This document shows positions 36,169-45,177 of a stretch of 64,000 nucleotides of DNA, piece by piece; position 1 is the stretch's first letter; each line of letters opens with the position of its first letter. Origin of the DNA: Caballeronia glathei (GTDB lineage Bacteria; Pseudomonadota; Gammaproteobacteria; Burkholderiales; Burkholderiaceae); the NCBI RefSeq assembly GCF_000698595.1, contig NZ_JFHC01000016.1, positions 1 through 64,000 of the forward strand, written 5' to 3'. The notes below the pieces were generated by a model. It was not told the origin of the DNA. It did not search any database and saw only the letters and a list, made by a program, of their open reading frames with translations. The position numbers were made by a program, and so were the translations under genes.

Positions 36169-37239
36169 ATGCCGCGTGATCTCGTGATCGGATGGGACAT
36201 CGGCGGCGCGCATGTCAAGGCTGCCCGCATCGAACAGGGGCGCGTGAGGGACATCGCGCAGTGGCCGTGTCCGTTGTGGCAGGGGCTCGAACACGTCGAT
36301 AACGCGGTTGCGCAGGCCGCGTCGCGATGGCCCGATCAGGCGCACGCCGACCACGCGGTGACGATGACCGGTGAAATGGCCGATCTTTTCGAGCATCGCG
36401 AGGCGGGCGTCGCGGCGATCGCCTCGCGCCTCGCGTCGCATTGCGGCGAACGCATCGCGTTCTATGCCGGTGCGGCCGGCTGGGTGGCGCCCGAATCGGT
36501 GGCGGCTCACTGGGAGCAGATTGCATCGGCCAACTGGTTCGCGACGGCTCAACTGGTCGCAAGCCGCCTCCCGCATGCGGTGCTGGTCGATATCGGCAGC
36601 ACCACCACGGACCTGATCCCGATTCAGGACGGCCGGATCGTCGCGCGCGGCACGGATGACGCGGGGCGTCTGAAATCGGGCGAGCTGGTGTACCAGGGCG
36701 TGGTGCGCACGCCGCTCTGCGCGCTCGCGCATCGCATCAGGTTTTGCGGGGAGGTCTATAACGTGATGAACGAATTCTTCGCGGCCACCGCCGATGTATA
36801 TCGCCTGACCGGCGCGCTCGATCCGCTGCACGACCAGCAGCCCGCGGCCGATGGCGGTGCCAAGGATCGCAACGGAACCTGCCGTCGTCTCGCTCGCATG
36901 ATTGGCCGCGACGCACGGGATGCGGCCGGGCACGACTGGGTGGATTTCGCCAACCGGTGGCGCGATGCCCAACTCGCTCACCTGTCGCTGAATCTGACCC
37001 GTGTGCTTGGCCGCACGGGACTCGCACACAACGTCGTGCTGGTTGCGGCGGGGTGCGGCGCTTTCCTCGTGGATGCGCTCGCTGAACCGCTCGGCCGGGA
37101 CGTGGTGCGCTTCGATGCGCTGCCCGGCATCGGCATCGGCGACACGGTCCGTGGATGGGCGCAGGTATGTGCGCCGTGCGTGGCGGTCGGCATGCTGCGC
37201 GCCGATACGCGCGAGGCCAGCGAGGCGGTGTTCGCGTGA
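36169..37239 (+). CDS. mfnF: MfnF-like protein, H4MPT-linked C1 transfer pathway (hydantoinase/oxoprolinase fold)
   Basis: A 356-residue ASKHA-fold protein. The N-terminal DLVIGWDIGGAHVKAARIE and VLVDIGSTTTDLIPIQDGRI are the two phosphate-binding loops. The family is conserved in methanogens and H4MPT-using bacteria. MfnF joins the phenol/tyramine part to the furan part in methanofuran assembly. An ACGGAG precedes the ATG at 36169; longer frames add nothing. It is followed 28 bases later by mfnE, which supplies the activated furan, so the two act in succession. Confidence 0.85.
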   Translation: MPRDLVIGWDIGGAHVKAARIEQGRVRDIAQWPCPLWQGLEHVDNAVAQAASRWPDQAHADHAVTMTGEMADLFEHREAGVAAIASRLASHCGERIAFYAGAAGWVAPESVAAHWEQIASANWFATAQLVASRLPHAVLVDIGSTTTDLIPIQDGRIVARGTDDAGRLKSGELVYQGVVRTPLCALAHRIRFCGEVYNVMNEFFAATADVYRLTGALDPLHDQQPAADGGAKDRNGTCRRLARMIGRDARDAAGHDWVDFANRWRDAQLAHLSLNLTRVLGRTGLAHNVVLVAAGCGAFLVDALAEPLGRDVVRFDALPGIGIGDTVRGWAQVCAPCVAVGMLRADTREASEAVFA

Positions 37240-37267
37240 ACCGCGTGAAGCTACGAATGGAGCGCTT

Positions 37268-37858
37268 ATGTGGGTGGTGAAGATTGGCGGCAGCCTGAGC
37301 CGCGACCCGTTGCTCAAGCGCTGGCTGAGCGAGCTCTGCGACTTCGGTGGCGGAAGGGTGTTGATCGTGCCGGGCGGCGGCGGATTCGCCGACCAGGTGC
37401 GCGAACACCAGGCCGTGTGGGAGTTCGACGATGTCGCCGCGCACAACATGGCGGTGCTCGCCATGGCGCAGCATGCGTTGCTGATGCAGGGCGTGTGCCG
37501 CAATCTCGTTATCGCCGCCACCGATGCGCAGATCCTTCGCGCGATGCATGACGGCCGCGTCGTCGTCTGGGCTCCGCTCGACATGATGCGGCAGGAAGCG
37601 AGCATGCTGACGAGTTGGGATGTCACGTCCGACAGTCTTGCCGCCTGGCTCGCGAATCGCCTGAACGCCGAGCGCCTTCTGATCGTGAAGTCCTGCGTGA
37701 TCGAACGTTCGCACGACATTGCGCGACATTCGGCGGACGGCCTGCTCGATCGCCGTTTCGCCGAATTGACGCGCGACGCGCCATACCCCGTCGATCTGCT
37801 TAGCAAGAACGAGTGGCCGCGCATGCGCGACCTGTTGCTTCACGCCGCCGTGCCCTGA
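37268..37858 (+). CDS. mfnE: MfnE-like kinase (amino acid kinase family)
   Basis: A 196-residue protein of the aspartokinase/uridylate kinase fold. MWVVKIGGSLSRDPLLKRWL and VLIVPGGGGFADQVREHQ give the two nucleotide-binding loops, and WDVTSDSLAAWLANRL is the third. MfnE phosphorylates the aminomethylfuran phosphate intermediate in methanofuran biosynthesis. It is adjacent to mfnF and overlaps the end of mfnB (opposite strand) by 19 bases. Confidence 0.85.
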   Translation: MWVVKIGGSLSRDPLLKRWLSELCDFGGGRVLIVPGGGGFADQVREHQAVWEFDDVAAHNMAVLAMAQHALLMQGVCRNLVIAATDAQILRAMHDGRVVVWAPLDMMRQEASMLTSWDVTSDSLAAWLANRLNAERLLIVKSCVIERSHDIARHSADGLLDRRFAELTRDAPYPVDLLSKNEWPRMRDLLLHAAVP

Positions 37859-38550
37859 GCGACGGGCAGGCTTGCACCGCACAGCAGCGCGCGCAGTTCA
37901 CGCACGTTCGCCGGATCGAGCCTGCCCGTGCGTGCGGCCGGGCAGACCGCCGTGCGAAACCCCGCGAAGTCCGGTCGCAATGCCCGCAAGCGGGGAAGGT
38001 CCGGCAGGCGCAGCGCGCCTGCAAGTCCGGCCATGACCTCATGGGCGCGCGCGATCTGCACCATGCGGTCGAGCACTGCAAGTGATACGCAGTGAAACAG
38101 GTTGCCGCTTTTCTTGCGTGCGGTGTCCGCCATGATGGCCGTGAAGCCCAATGCGCAAGCGTATTCGACGACTGAAAGATCGAGGCCGTCGTCTGCGAGC
38201 AGCACCGGGACCATGTTCGATCGCAACGCGCGCATGCGCCTGAGCGTCTCGAATGCGTGCGGCCCGGGCGGCACCCCTGCCTTCACGTAGTCCACACCGC
38301 ATCGCCCGATCAGGCCCGCGTGATGTTCGATTGCCGCATGATTGCCCGGCGGGAGATCACCAATGGTCGCGCTGACCGGCACGCCCGGATGCACCGCGCG
38401 CAACTCGCGCACGATCGATTCGACGCGCGCCGCGGGCAACGCGCCGAGCGCACCCGCGCGCGGCTCTTTCAAATCGATGAGCGCTGCGCCAGCGGCGGCG
38501 GCCTCGCGTGCCTCGTCGAGGTCACGCACACTGATGAGCAAGCGGATCAT
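37840..38550 (-). CDS. mfnB: (5-formylfuran-3-yl)methyl phosphate synthase
   Basis: A 236-residue TIM-barrel enzyme that builds the furan ring of methanofuran/methylofuran from two molecules of glyceraldehyde 3-phosphate. The active-site lysines are visible: ALIDLKEPRAGALG (Lys28) and MADTARKKSGNLF, along with DYVKAGVPPGP. The ATG at 38550 gives the family N-terminus MIRLLISVRDLDEA. It is transcribed opposite to mfnF/mfnE and converges on mfnE. Confidence 0.9.
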   Translation of the reverse strand: MIRLLISVRDLDEAREAAAAGAALIDLKEPRAGALGALPAARVESIVRELRAVHPGVPVSATIGDLPPGNHAAIEHHAGLIGRCGVDYVKAGVPPGPHAFETLRRMRALRSNMVPVLLADDGLDLSVVEYACALGFTAIMADTARKKSGNLFHCVSLAVLDRMVQIARAHEVMAGLAGALRLPDLPRLRALRPDFAGFRTAVCPAARTGRLDPANVRELRALLCGASLPVAQGTAA

Positions 38551-39163
38551 GAAGCCTCCTGTGCGCACGCGCGTTCATAGTGGGCGCGGGCAGCTGCGTG
38601 GCTCTGTTGATAGAACCTGCCGACTGGCGCCGCCCTTGCACTGCGCGCCTTCAGATGAGTGACGTCGAGCCAAAAAAAGCGGCAGGACTTCCTCCGCTCC
38701 CCGCGAAGGAAACCGGTCCGCGTTCGGCAACTCGGCGGCGAGCGCGAGCGATTCCTTGAGGCAATGGCCCGGGCCCGTCGTCGCCCGAGCGAGGCGCGGT
38801 TGCCAGTGGGGCCTTCGGTGGTGAGTTTCATCGGGCTTGGTCATGTAGAACTCGCTTGCAGATCAGTGGCATTGCGCGGGTCATTCGGGATCGGGCAGTT
38901 TGTGCAGTTTGCGATACGCAGTGTGACCGCCCGTTTGCATTGCGTTTCGCGCGTTGCCTGGCGAAACAGATGCCACGACCGCGCTGTCATGCGATGCGGC
39001 GGGCGCTTGCGCGTTGCGATGCATACGTCAGCGGGGTCGCACGCAATATCCATTGCGACATTCGTGCCTAGCCCGGTTCTTGCATGACGGTCATCGCGAC
39101 GCGCGGAAACACCACGCATGCGCGAAGGAACGGACACTTCAAAACCAAGCCACAGGAGCATCG
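38551..39163. other. Divergent intergenic stretch between mfnB and the folB-like gene
   Basis: About 610 bases. Open frames on both strands are short, proline- or arginine-rich and lack family resemblance, so I call no gene. It should contain the promoters of mfnB (leftward) and of the aldolase gene (rightward), but I find no clear -35/-10 pair and no strong dyad. Confidence 0.5.
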
Positions 39164-39694
39164 ATGAACTCGATCGACACCCGCATCTTCGAGCGGCTTC
39201 CGGAACGTTGGGCCCACGGCGCGCGGCATGCCGGTGAAGACCCGTCGCAGGCGATGGACATCATCTTTATCGAAGGCTTCGAGAGTGAGACGGTGATCGG
39301 CATCGATCCCGAAGAGCTGCACGAGACGCAGCCGGTGCGCATCGACTTGTGGGCGGGTCTGCCGAAAAGCCTTGCGTGCGAGAGCGACCGTATTGCCGAC
39401 ACGATCGACTATGGCAAGGTGCACGGTGCGCTGGAAGCCCTCCTGAGCGCGCATGGGATGCAATTGCTGGAGGGACTGGCCGGAGCGATTGCGCGGATGC
39501 TGCTGGACGATTTCGGCGCGCATTGGGTGCGCGTCTCGCTCGTGAAGCCACGCAAGTTTCCGAACGTGAAGGCGGTGGGCGTGACGATCGAGCGGCGCCG
39601 CCAGACGACGGGCAGCGCGCGCGTGTCACGGCGCGAACGAACCAGCCTTGCACTGCTCGGCGCGGGCATGTTTCCGCCGTCGTCCTCGCTGTGA
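39164..39694 (+). CDS. folB: Dihydroneopterin aldolase-like protein (FolB fold)
   Basis: A 176-residue protein. Residues about 30-150 match the FolB domain: DIIFIEGFESETVIGIDPEELHETQPV, DTIDYGKVHGALEALLSAHGMQLLEGLAGAIARMLLDDF and VRVSLVKPRKFPNVKAVGV. The usual FolB Lys/Glu pair for the aldolase reaction appears conserved (LVKPRK; QLLEGLA). The N-terminal about 30 residues and the basic C-terminus are extensions. In an H4MPT cluster it probably serves pterin synthesis for H4MPT rather than folate. A CAGGAG precedes the ATG at 39164. Confidence 0.85.
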   Translation: MNSIDTRIFERLPERWAHGARHAGEDPSQAMDIIFIEGFESETVIGIDPEELHETQPVRIDLWAGLPKSLACESDRIADTIDYGKVHGALEALLSAHGMQLLEGLAGAIARMLLDDFGAHWVRVSLVKPRKFPNVKAVGVTIERRRQTTGSARVSRRERTSLALLGAGMFPPSSSL

Positions 39695-39942
39695 GGCGCG
39701 GTGACGAACATTCAGCCCGCAGGCGCGGGTGAGATGGCGGCGCGCGGGAAGGGCGGGCGGCCGATGGTTTCCTGAACGCGCGTGCCGACCGCGGCGCCGT
39801 GCCGCAAGAGGGCGCTGGCCGATGCATGCGCCCTTGCGGGGGAGAGATCAGCGGTCATCCAGCGACCCGGCTTCGCGACACTCGCGTTGCCCCGCTTGCG
39901 AGGCAGGCGACGCCGGGTCCGCAAGCCCGCAGAAACGCGTCC

Positions 39943-40867
39943 TCATGCCACTTCCACGCGACGGTGCAAGACCGATAGTGGGAGCTTGCGCGTCAGCAGA
40001 TCGTCGACGATACAGGCGGCGATATCGAACTTCGTTACCGTTTGAAGGCCACGCCATGCCGCTACGCCATTCACCTCGATCACCTGTGCGCCCTCAGGCG
40101 CCTCGCGGCAAGGGACGAGGTCGATAGCGGCGTAGTCCAGACTCAACGCCGCGCTTGCGCGCTCGGCGAGTCGCGCAAGCGGGGCCGTCAACACCGCTGC
40201 CTCGCATTGCGCACCCTGGGCGACGTTATGAACCCAGTGCTCGCTTACCCGCCGCATTGCGCAGACGGCCTTGCCGCCTACCACGAGCACGCGCCAGTCG
40301 AAGCCCGGCGCGTCATCCGCCTCGACAAAGCGTTGCAGGTACGCCAGTTCGCCATACGCCTCGAGCGGCGGCAACGGCGTGCAGCCGCCGGCATCCGGCC
40401 CAAGCCGCATCAGCCCCTTGCCCTGCGAACCGAATAGCGGCTTCAGGACGACCTTGCGTCCGGCCGCCGCCTCTCGCATGACGACGCGCTGCGCATGCGG
40501 CTTCGATTCGCCGACCCAGGTCGCGGGCGTCGGTATGCCCGCCCGGTGAAGCAGGAAGGTCGTCATCGATTTATCGACGCTGCGCTCGATCGCTCGTGCA
40601 TCGTTGTAGACGGGCACCCCCAGTTCCCGCAGCGCATGCAGAATGCCGAGCCGCACCGTCACCTGTTCGAACGTGCCGCCCGCGATGCCGCGCACGATGA
40701 CGGCATCGGGCAGGCGGCGTCCGAAACCCGGGATCACGAGGCCGTGTGGCGACCCCGCGGTATCGAAGCGGCAGTCGGCGAGATCGACGCAGCGCCTTTT
40801 TCAAACGCGATGTATGCCAGCCGGTCTCGTCGCTCATGATGGCGACTCGCAGCGCGCAAGTGCTCAT
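39943..40867 (-). pseudogene. RimK-type ATP-grasp ligase (Orf9/MptN-like), disrupted near the N-terminus
   Basis: The long C-terminal part (from 40737 down) is an ATP-grasp ligase. It shows SVDKSMTTFLLHRAGIPTPAT, KVVLKPLFGSQGKGLMRLG, DWRVLVVGGKAVCAMRR and the metal Glu/Asn of QVIEVNGVAAWRG. The natural start lies in another frame at 40867 (MSTCALRVAIMSDETGWHTSRLKKAL), one base after the mch stop. The frames join only if about eight residues and the phase are lost between KKAL and CVDLADCRFD. The junction bears GCTGCGTCG, which could encode both flanks, so a slippage deletion is likely. Translation from an internal GTG (40737) would lack the first domain. Expected role: glutamate addition to H4MPT or methylofuran. 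Confidence 0.75.
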
Positions 40868-40868
40868 G

Positions 40869-41898
40869 TCAGGCCTCGTCGAGCCAGAGGGGATGGAGCA
40901 GATCGAAACGCGTGGCGCCCGCATGAAACGTGCGCCCGGTTGTCAGATTGCTGACCCACACTTCGGCCGGCGCGAACAACGCCGGATCGATTCGATAGAA
41001 GTCGTAGTCGTATTCCTTGAAGATGTCGGCGAACGAGCGGCCGAAATCGCGCGACTGCGACGATGGCAGTCGACGCGCGAGGTCGCGTGCGGCATCGTCG
41101 GCGCCTGTGACCGTCAAATGCACGCGGCCGCCATAGTGAATGGCGTCATTGGTGCGGCCCATCGCGTCGATGGCCTCGCACCCCGGCGGCGGCAACGGCG
41201 CGCTCGCCGTGCCTTCGACGATGTCGGCCAGTGGAAAGCCCAGCACATGTGCCTTGTGCAGCGCCACTTCGAGCGCCCGTCCGACCACCTGCGTCGTACC
41301 TGCGCGGCTCGCGGTGGGCGTGAGAATCAGCGTGAGACCGGCGGGGGTCGAGCCGGCAATCGCGCAGGATCTTCGCGATCACGACGGCGGGCGGCGCGCG
41401 GTCCACTTCGAGCACGAGGCAACCGGAACGCGCCTCGTCGCGATAACGCAGTTCTTCGTAGAGCGGCTCCTTGCATGCGAGCGAGCGCGCCGGACCCGAG
41501 CCGAGCGCAAAGAACTTCTTGCCTCCGGTTTCTTCCTTGCTCGCGGAGAGGCTCCATCCTGCGTACTGACTTGCGAGGCACGCGAGCACCGGTTGTGCGC
41601 TGGAAATCTCGACGAAGGTCGGCCATTCTTCGCGCGCGCTGTTCGAAGCCGCCGCGCCGATACGCACCTGGCCGAGCCCGCCCATGCAGATTTCGGCGAT
41701 CGCCGCGCCGGCCGCGACGCTGCCCGGCGCATTGATGCCTGCATCGATGATCAGCACGCCGGTTTCGTCGCGGCTCGCCTCGATGCCGGTTTGCGGCATG
41801 TGTTCGAGCAGCCGCTCGAGCAGCGGCCGGGTCAGCGCGTTGACGCTCAACGACGCCTGCGATGCCGCTGCATCAGCGCACAGCGAATGTTCGCTCAT
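40869..41898 (-). pseudogene. mch: Methenyl-H4MPT cyclohydrolase, single-base frameshift
   Basis: Mch converts methenyl-H4MPT to formyl-H4MPT. The first about 185 codons read well ([55 protein letters not shown]). The frame then becomes nonsense at a run of five G (plus strand 41343-41347). Removing one base restores [20 protein letters not shown], which runs into [18 protein letters not shown] and the normal C-terminus, giving 342 residues, a normal length. The lesion is in a homopolymer, so it may be a real +1 insertion or a sequencing error. If real, the cell needs another mch for this pathway. Confidence 0.85.
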
Positions 41899-41976
41899 GG
41901 GATACCTTCCGTCTGTATTCGATGGCGCTCACGCACCAGCCGCCGCAGCGCGGCTGACGCGGACCGGAACGATGAT

Positions 41977-42897
41977 TCACGCAGCCGCTTGTGCGGGACG
42001 CTCGGCGAGCACCTCGCGTGCCACGGCGCGCGCCTCCTCGAAGCCGAGATAGAGCGGCTGCTTCGCGGCGAGCATCTGTTCGAACAGGCGCCGCTGAACC
42101 TGATACTTGACATTGCCGATGGCAAGCGCGCCGATGCCCAGCGTCTTTCCATTTCCGATCGCCCTGCCGTCGTCCATCACGCCAACGCCTTCGATGCCGG
42201 CTGGCGGCACGGCGTTCACATCGGCGGCAATCAGCAGGCGCGGTGCCGACTGGATCTGGCTCGCACTTAGCACCTGCACGCCGGCGGCGGCCGCGGCGAA
42301 CACGACATCGGTGTCGGCGAGCGCCGATGCAATGGTCGCGCCGGACCGCGCATCGGCGCCTGCCGTCTGCACGCTGAACCGTTCGTTGATCCGGTTGCTC
42401 GCGCTTTCCGCCGCTTCAAGGCCGCGGCTGCTCGCGACCGATACGAGCGCACCCGCCTGCGCCGCCAGCACCGCCGCGATCACGCCGACCGGCCCGGTTC
42501 CGCCGAGTACCAGGACGCGCTTGCCGGAAAGGTCCGTGCCCTGTGCGCGCAGCAAGTGCCACTCGACGCTGGCGACGAGGGCCGCAGCGGTCGTGTACGA
42601 GCCGCTCGGATCAGCGAAAGCCGATACCTCGAACGGCGGCACCATTGCCTTGCGCGCGATGCGCAGCATGTCGGCGGCCACGACGACATCGCGCCCGCCG
42701 ATGAAAATGCCGGTATGCCCGACGCCTTTCGGGCCGCGCGAGAAGATCGCATCCTGCGTGAAAGCGGCGACGTTGTCGACGCCGACATCGGCGTAAGGCA
42801 CAACGACCTGATAGCCGGCATCGACGGCCATGTTCACGTCGAAAGGACTCATCTGCCGCGTGGGCGTGAACATATGGAGAATGAAGGGACGTTCCAT
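41977..42897 (-). CDS. mtdB: Methylene-H4MPT dehydrogenase (NAD(P)-dependent)
   Basis: A 306-residue enzyme that oxidises methylene-H4MPT to methenyl-H4MPT. It starts MERPFILHMFTPTRQMSPFDVNMAVDAGY, matching the MtdA/MtdB family. The dinucleotide-binding loop is KRVLVLGGTGPVGVIAAVLAAQAGA. MtdB in this position (before mch) rather than MtdA is inferred from the H4MPT neighbours and the absence of fch. The upstream codons of the open frame are unrelated. It is 78 bases upstream of mch in the same orientation. Confidence 0.9.
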   Translation of the reverse strand: MERPFILHMFTPTRQMSPFDVNMAVDAGYQVVVPYADVGVDNVAAFTQDAIFSRGPKGVGHTGIFIGGRDVVVAADMLRIARKAMVPPFEVSAFADPSGSYTTAAALVASVEWHLLRAQGTDLSGKRVLVLGGTGPVGVIAAVLAAQAGALVSVASSRGLEAAESASNRINERFSVQTAGADARSGATIASALADTDVVFAAAAAGVQVLSASQIQSAPRLLIAADVNAVPPAGIEGVGVMDDGRAIGNGKTLGIGALAIGNVKYQVQRRLFEQMLAAKQPLYLGFEEARAVAREVLAERPAQAAA

Positions 42898-43107
42898 CTT
42901 TCCTCGGCGAAGGGGAGGTGAATCAATGGCCGGCGGGCGTGCGAACTGACGTCGTGCCCGAATTCGGCCCCTGACGACTTCGAGGTGCAGCGACCCTCGG
43001 TGCACAACCGGATTACGGGTGCGCCCGATCAACGCAAGCGCCATGCCATGCGCGTGGCGTTGTGCCAAACGCCGCCGGGCATTCGCTCACGTGCCGCTCA
43101 TGCGTTG

Positions 43108-43643
43108 TTACGAAGACATTCTGTAACCCTCCAGCGCCTCGCGAGATGCGTTTCGCCCGGGCTTTTTCGCGGCTTTCGCGAATTCGCCGGCAAGCGCGGG
43201 ACCCGTATGTTCGATCAGAAAGCGGAGAAATGCATGGCACGTCGGGCGCAGTCGCTTGCGCTCATAGGGACGATCGGCCACGCGCGATCGATGGGCGTTC
43301 CGTTCACCTGGAGGTTCGCGATCTCGCGCGTACGCAGTTCCAGCCTTGGCGTATGCAGGGATACGAGGCTGATGCCCATGCCTGCCATCACCGCCTGCTT
43401 CACCGATTCGTTTCTGTCGAGCGTGACGATCCATGCCGGTGTGAAGACGTGATTGCGCAACGTCTGTTCTGCGACGGTGCGCGTTCCCGATCCTCTTTCG
43501 CGCAACGGGAACGTCTCATGGCGCAATTCCTGCAAGTCGAACTGCTGCGCGGTGACGAGCGGATGCTGCGGCGATGGCGTCGAGTTAGCGCGGCGATGAG
43601 CTTCGGCACGAAGTACTTGAAGTGTACGAACCAGATTTGTCAT
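43108..43643 (-). pseudogene. cbbR: LysR-family regulator (CbbR-like) remnant, truncated and frameshifted
   Basis: Only the effector-binding half of a CbbR-type protein remains. It includes HPLVTAQQFDLQELRHETFPLRERGSGTR, FTPAWIVTLDRNESVKQAVMAGMGISLVS and REIANLQVNGTPIDRAWPIV. The final helix (FLRFLIEHTGPALAGEFAKAAKK) continues in another frame after about base 43255, so at least one frameshift is present. The DNA-binding domain and first part of the effector domain are missing. It faces away from cbbF-cbbP-cbbZ, the usual cbbR arrangement. Confidence 0.75.
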
Positions 43644-43860
43644 GGTTCGCTCTCGGTGAGCAGGGTCGGGAATGCGCCGGAAGCCGCAACGTAATGTTCG
43701 CTTATAGGATGGCTAAGAATAACTTAGTTGGATTGAATCATGCTCTGACGTACCTTCGAATTAACAGACGGTACGTTTCCGGTGAGGCCGCTCGATGTTT
43801 CATATGAAGATGCCGGCCACGGCTCGCGAGCAACGAGACAACATACGCAAGGAGGAACGC
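43644..43860. promoter_or_regulatory. Remnant cbb control region
   Basis: A CTTA-N9-TAAG pair overlaps a CTAAG-AATAA-CTTAG dyad at 43713-43727, giving three phased half sites such as LysR proteins use. The AT-rich run around it (43695-43760) stands out from the GC-rich surroundings. It probably was the CbbR binding and promoter region of the Calvin operon. The strong AAGGAGG at 43850-43856 belongs to the small ORF that follows. Confidence 0.45.
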
Positions 43861-43998
43861 ATGGCCGTATCGCCTGGGCACTCCGCTGACGAACTGGCGC
43901 GGCTTCACGCCGCCGCGCGTGGGGCGTATCGCCCCGGCGACTTCGCCACCCCCTTCAACCATCCTGACATGAGACGACCATGCACGAACGCCATATGA
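43861..43998 (+). CDS. Small ORF with strong ribosome binding site before cbbF
   Basis: Encodes 45 residues (MAVSPGHSADELARLHAAAR...), preceded by AAGGAGG at ideal spacing, and overlaps the start of cbbF by 19 bases. No family is recognised. It may be a leader peptide coupling translation to cbbF, or the fused remains of a deleted gene, since RuBisCO genes normally sit between cbbR and the rest of the operon. Confidence 0.35.
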   Translation: MAVSPGHSADELARLHAAARGAYRPGDFATPFNHPDMRRPCTNAI

Positions 43999-45068
43999 CC
44001 TTGCCCGAGTTCCTTGCCGGACAGTTGCGCGAAACCGTCGATGAAACCGACCGCTCGGGCCTTCAGGCCCTGCTACAGGACATCGCCGGGGCCGTGCGCG
44101 CGGTGACGTCGATTGTCGCGCGCGGCGCACTCGGCCACCATGGCGGCGTGGACGGCGGTGCTGACGGTCAGGGCGAGGAACGCAAGCATCTGGAACTCGC
44201 GGCGAATGCGATATTCGTCGCGATGTGCGAGCGCAACGCATGCGTGGCGGGGCTGGTGTCGGAAGCCACGAATATCGCGCGAGAGACGGGCCCGGGTGGC
44301 GCGCGTGGCGAGTATCTCGTCGTGCTCGATCCGCTGGACAGATCGTCGAACACGGGCCTGAATGTGGCGGTCGGCTCTATTTTTTCGGTGCTGCGCAGGC
44401 GTGCGGGCCAGCCGGTTTCGGATGGTGCGTTTCTATGCAACGGCCGCGAGCAGCTTGCTGCGGGCTATGCCATCTACGGGCCTTCGACGATGCTCGTGCT
44501 GACCGTCGGCCTCGGCACGCACGGCTTCACGCTGGATCGTGACGCGGGCGCTTTCCTGCTCACGCATCCCTTCATCCGCATTCCTTCGCCGGCAACGGAG
44601 CTTTCGATCAACGCCGCGAACGAACGCTTCTGGGAGCCGCCGGTGCTGCGCTATGTGCGCGAGTGCCGGGCCGGCAGCGCAGGCGAGCGCCAGCAGGATT
44701 TCAGCGCGCGCTGGGTGGCGTCCATGGTCGTCGACGTGCATCGGCTTCTGATGCGCGGCGGCGTGTACCTGCAGCCGCGCGATCGTCACAGGGCGATCCA
44801 CTCCGGCGGCCTGCGGCTGCTGCATGAAGCGAACCCGATGGCGTTCATCGTGGAGCAGGCGGGCGGTCTCGCGAGCACCGGGCGCGGGCGGATCCTGGAT
44901 GCCGTGCCGGATGCATTGCATGACCACGTGCCCGCGATTCTCGGTTCGAAGGCGGAAGTCGAGCGGCTTGAACGCTATCACCGTGAATACGACAGCGGCG
45001 TGGACAAGCCGTTCGTCTCTCCGCTCTTCAACGAACGTTCGTTGTTCCGTCCGGAGGCGCGTATCTGA
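43980..45068 (+). CDS. cbbF: Class I fructose-1,6-bisphosphatase, with altered active-site motifs
   Basis: A 362-residue protein clearly of FBPase class I: ARGEYLVVLDPLD near residue 117, HGFTLDRDAGAFLLTH, FSARWVASMVVDVHRLLMRGG and ANPMAFIVEQAGG. Three motifs differ from what I know of the family. SEEM appears as SEAT (residues 94-97), DPLDGSSN as DPLDRSSN (Arg121), and GKLRLLYE as GGLRLLHE (Gly277 where the phosphate-binding Lys is expected). Metal ligands Asp117, Asp120 and Glu283 remain. The open frame is intact, so the protein may be made but with impaired or changed activity. It lies in a remnant Calvin block, with cbbP next. Confidence 0.85.
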   Translation: MHERHMTLPEFLAGQLRETVDETDRSGLQALLQDIAGAVRAVTSIVARGALGHHGGVDGGADGQGEERKHLELAANAIFVAMCERNACVAGLVSEATNIARETGPGGARGEYLVVLDPLDRSSNTGLNVAVGSIFSVLRRRAGQPVSDGAFLCNGREQLAAGYAIYGPSTMLVLTVGLGTHGFTLDRDAGAFLLTHPFIRIPSPATELSINAANERFWEPPVLRYVRECRAGSAGERQQDFSARWVASMVVDVHRLLMRGGVYLQPRDRHRAIHSGGLRLLHEANPMAFIVEQAGGLASTGRGRILDAVPDALHDHVPAILGSKAEVERLERYHREYDSGVDKPFVSPLFNERSLFRPEARI

Positions 45069-45177
45069 ATGCAACCCGCGAGCGACCCCGGGGCCTGCGC
45101 GAAGCGCTTCACGGAAGACGCGTGGCCGCGCGCAAATGCCGTGCGCCAACGAAGCCCTGTCAGATGAGAGATTCACC

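Noticed and set aside
38547-39087. Short open frames on both strands between mfnB and the folB-like gene
   Set aside because: Low-complexity composition and mutual overlap; no recognisable protein.
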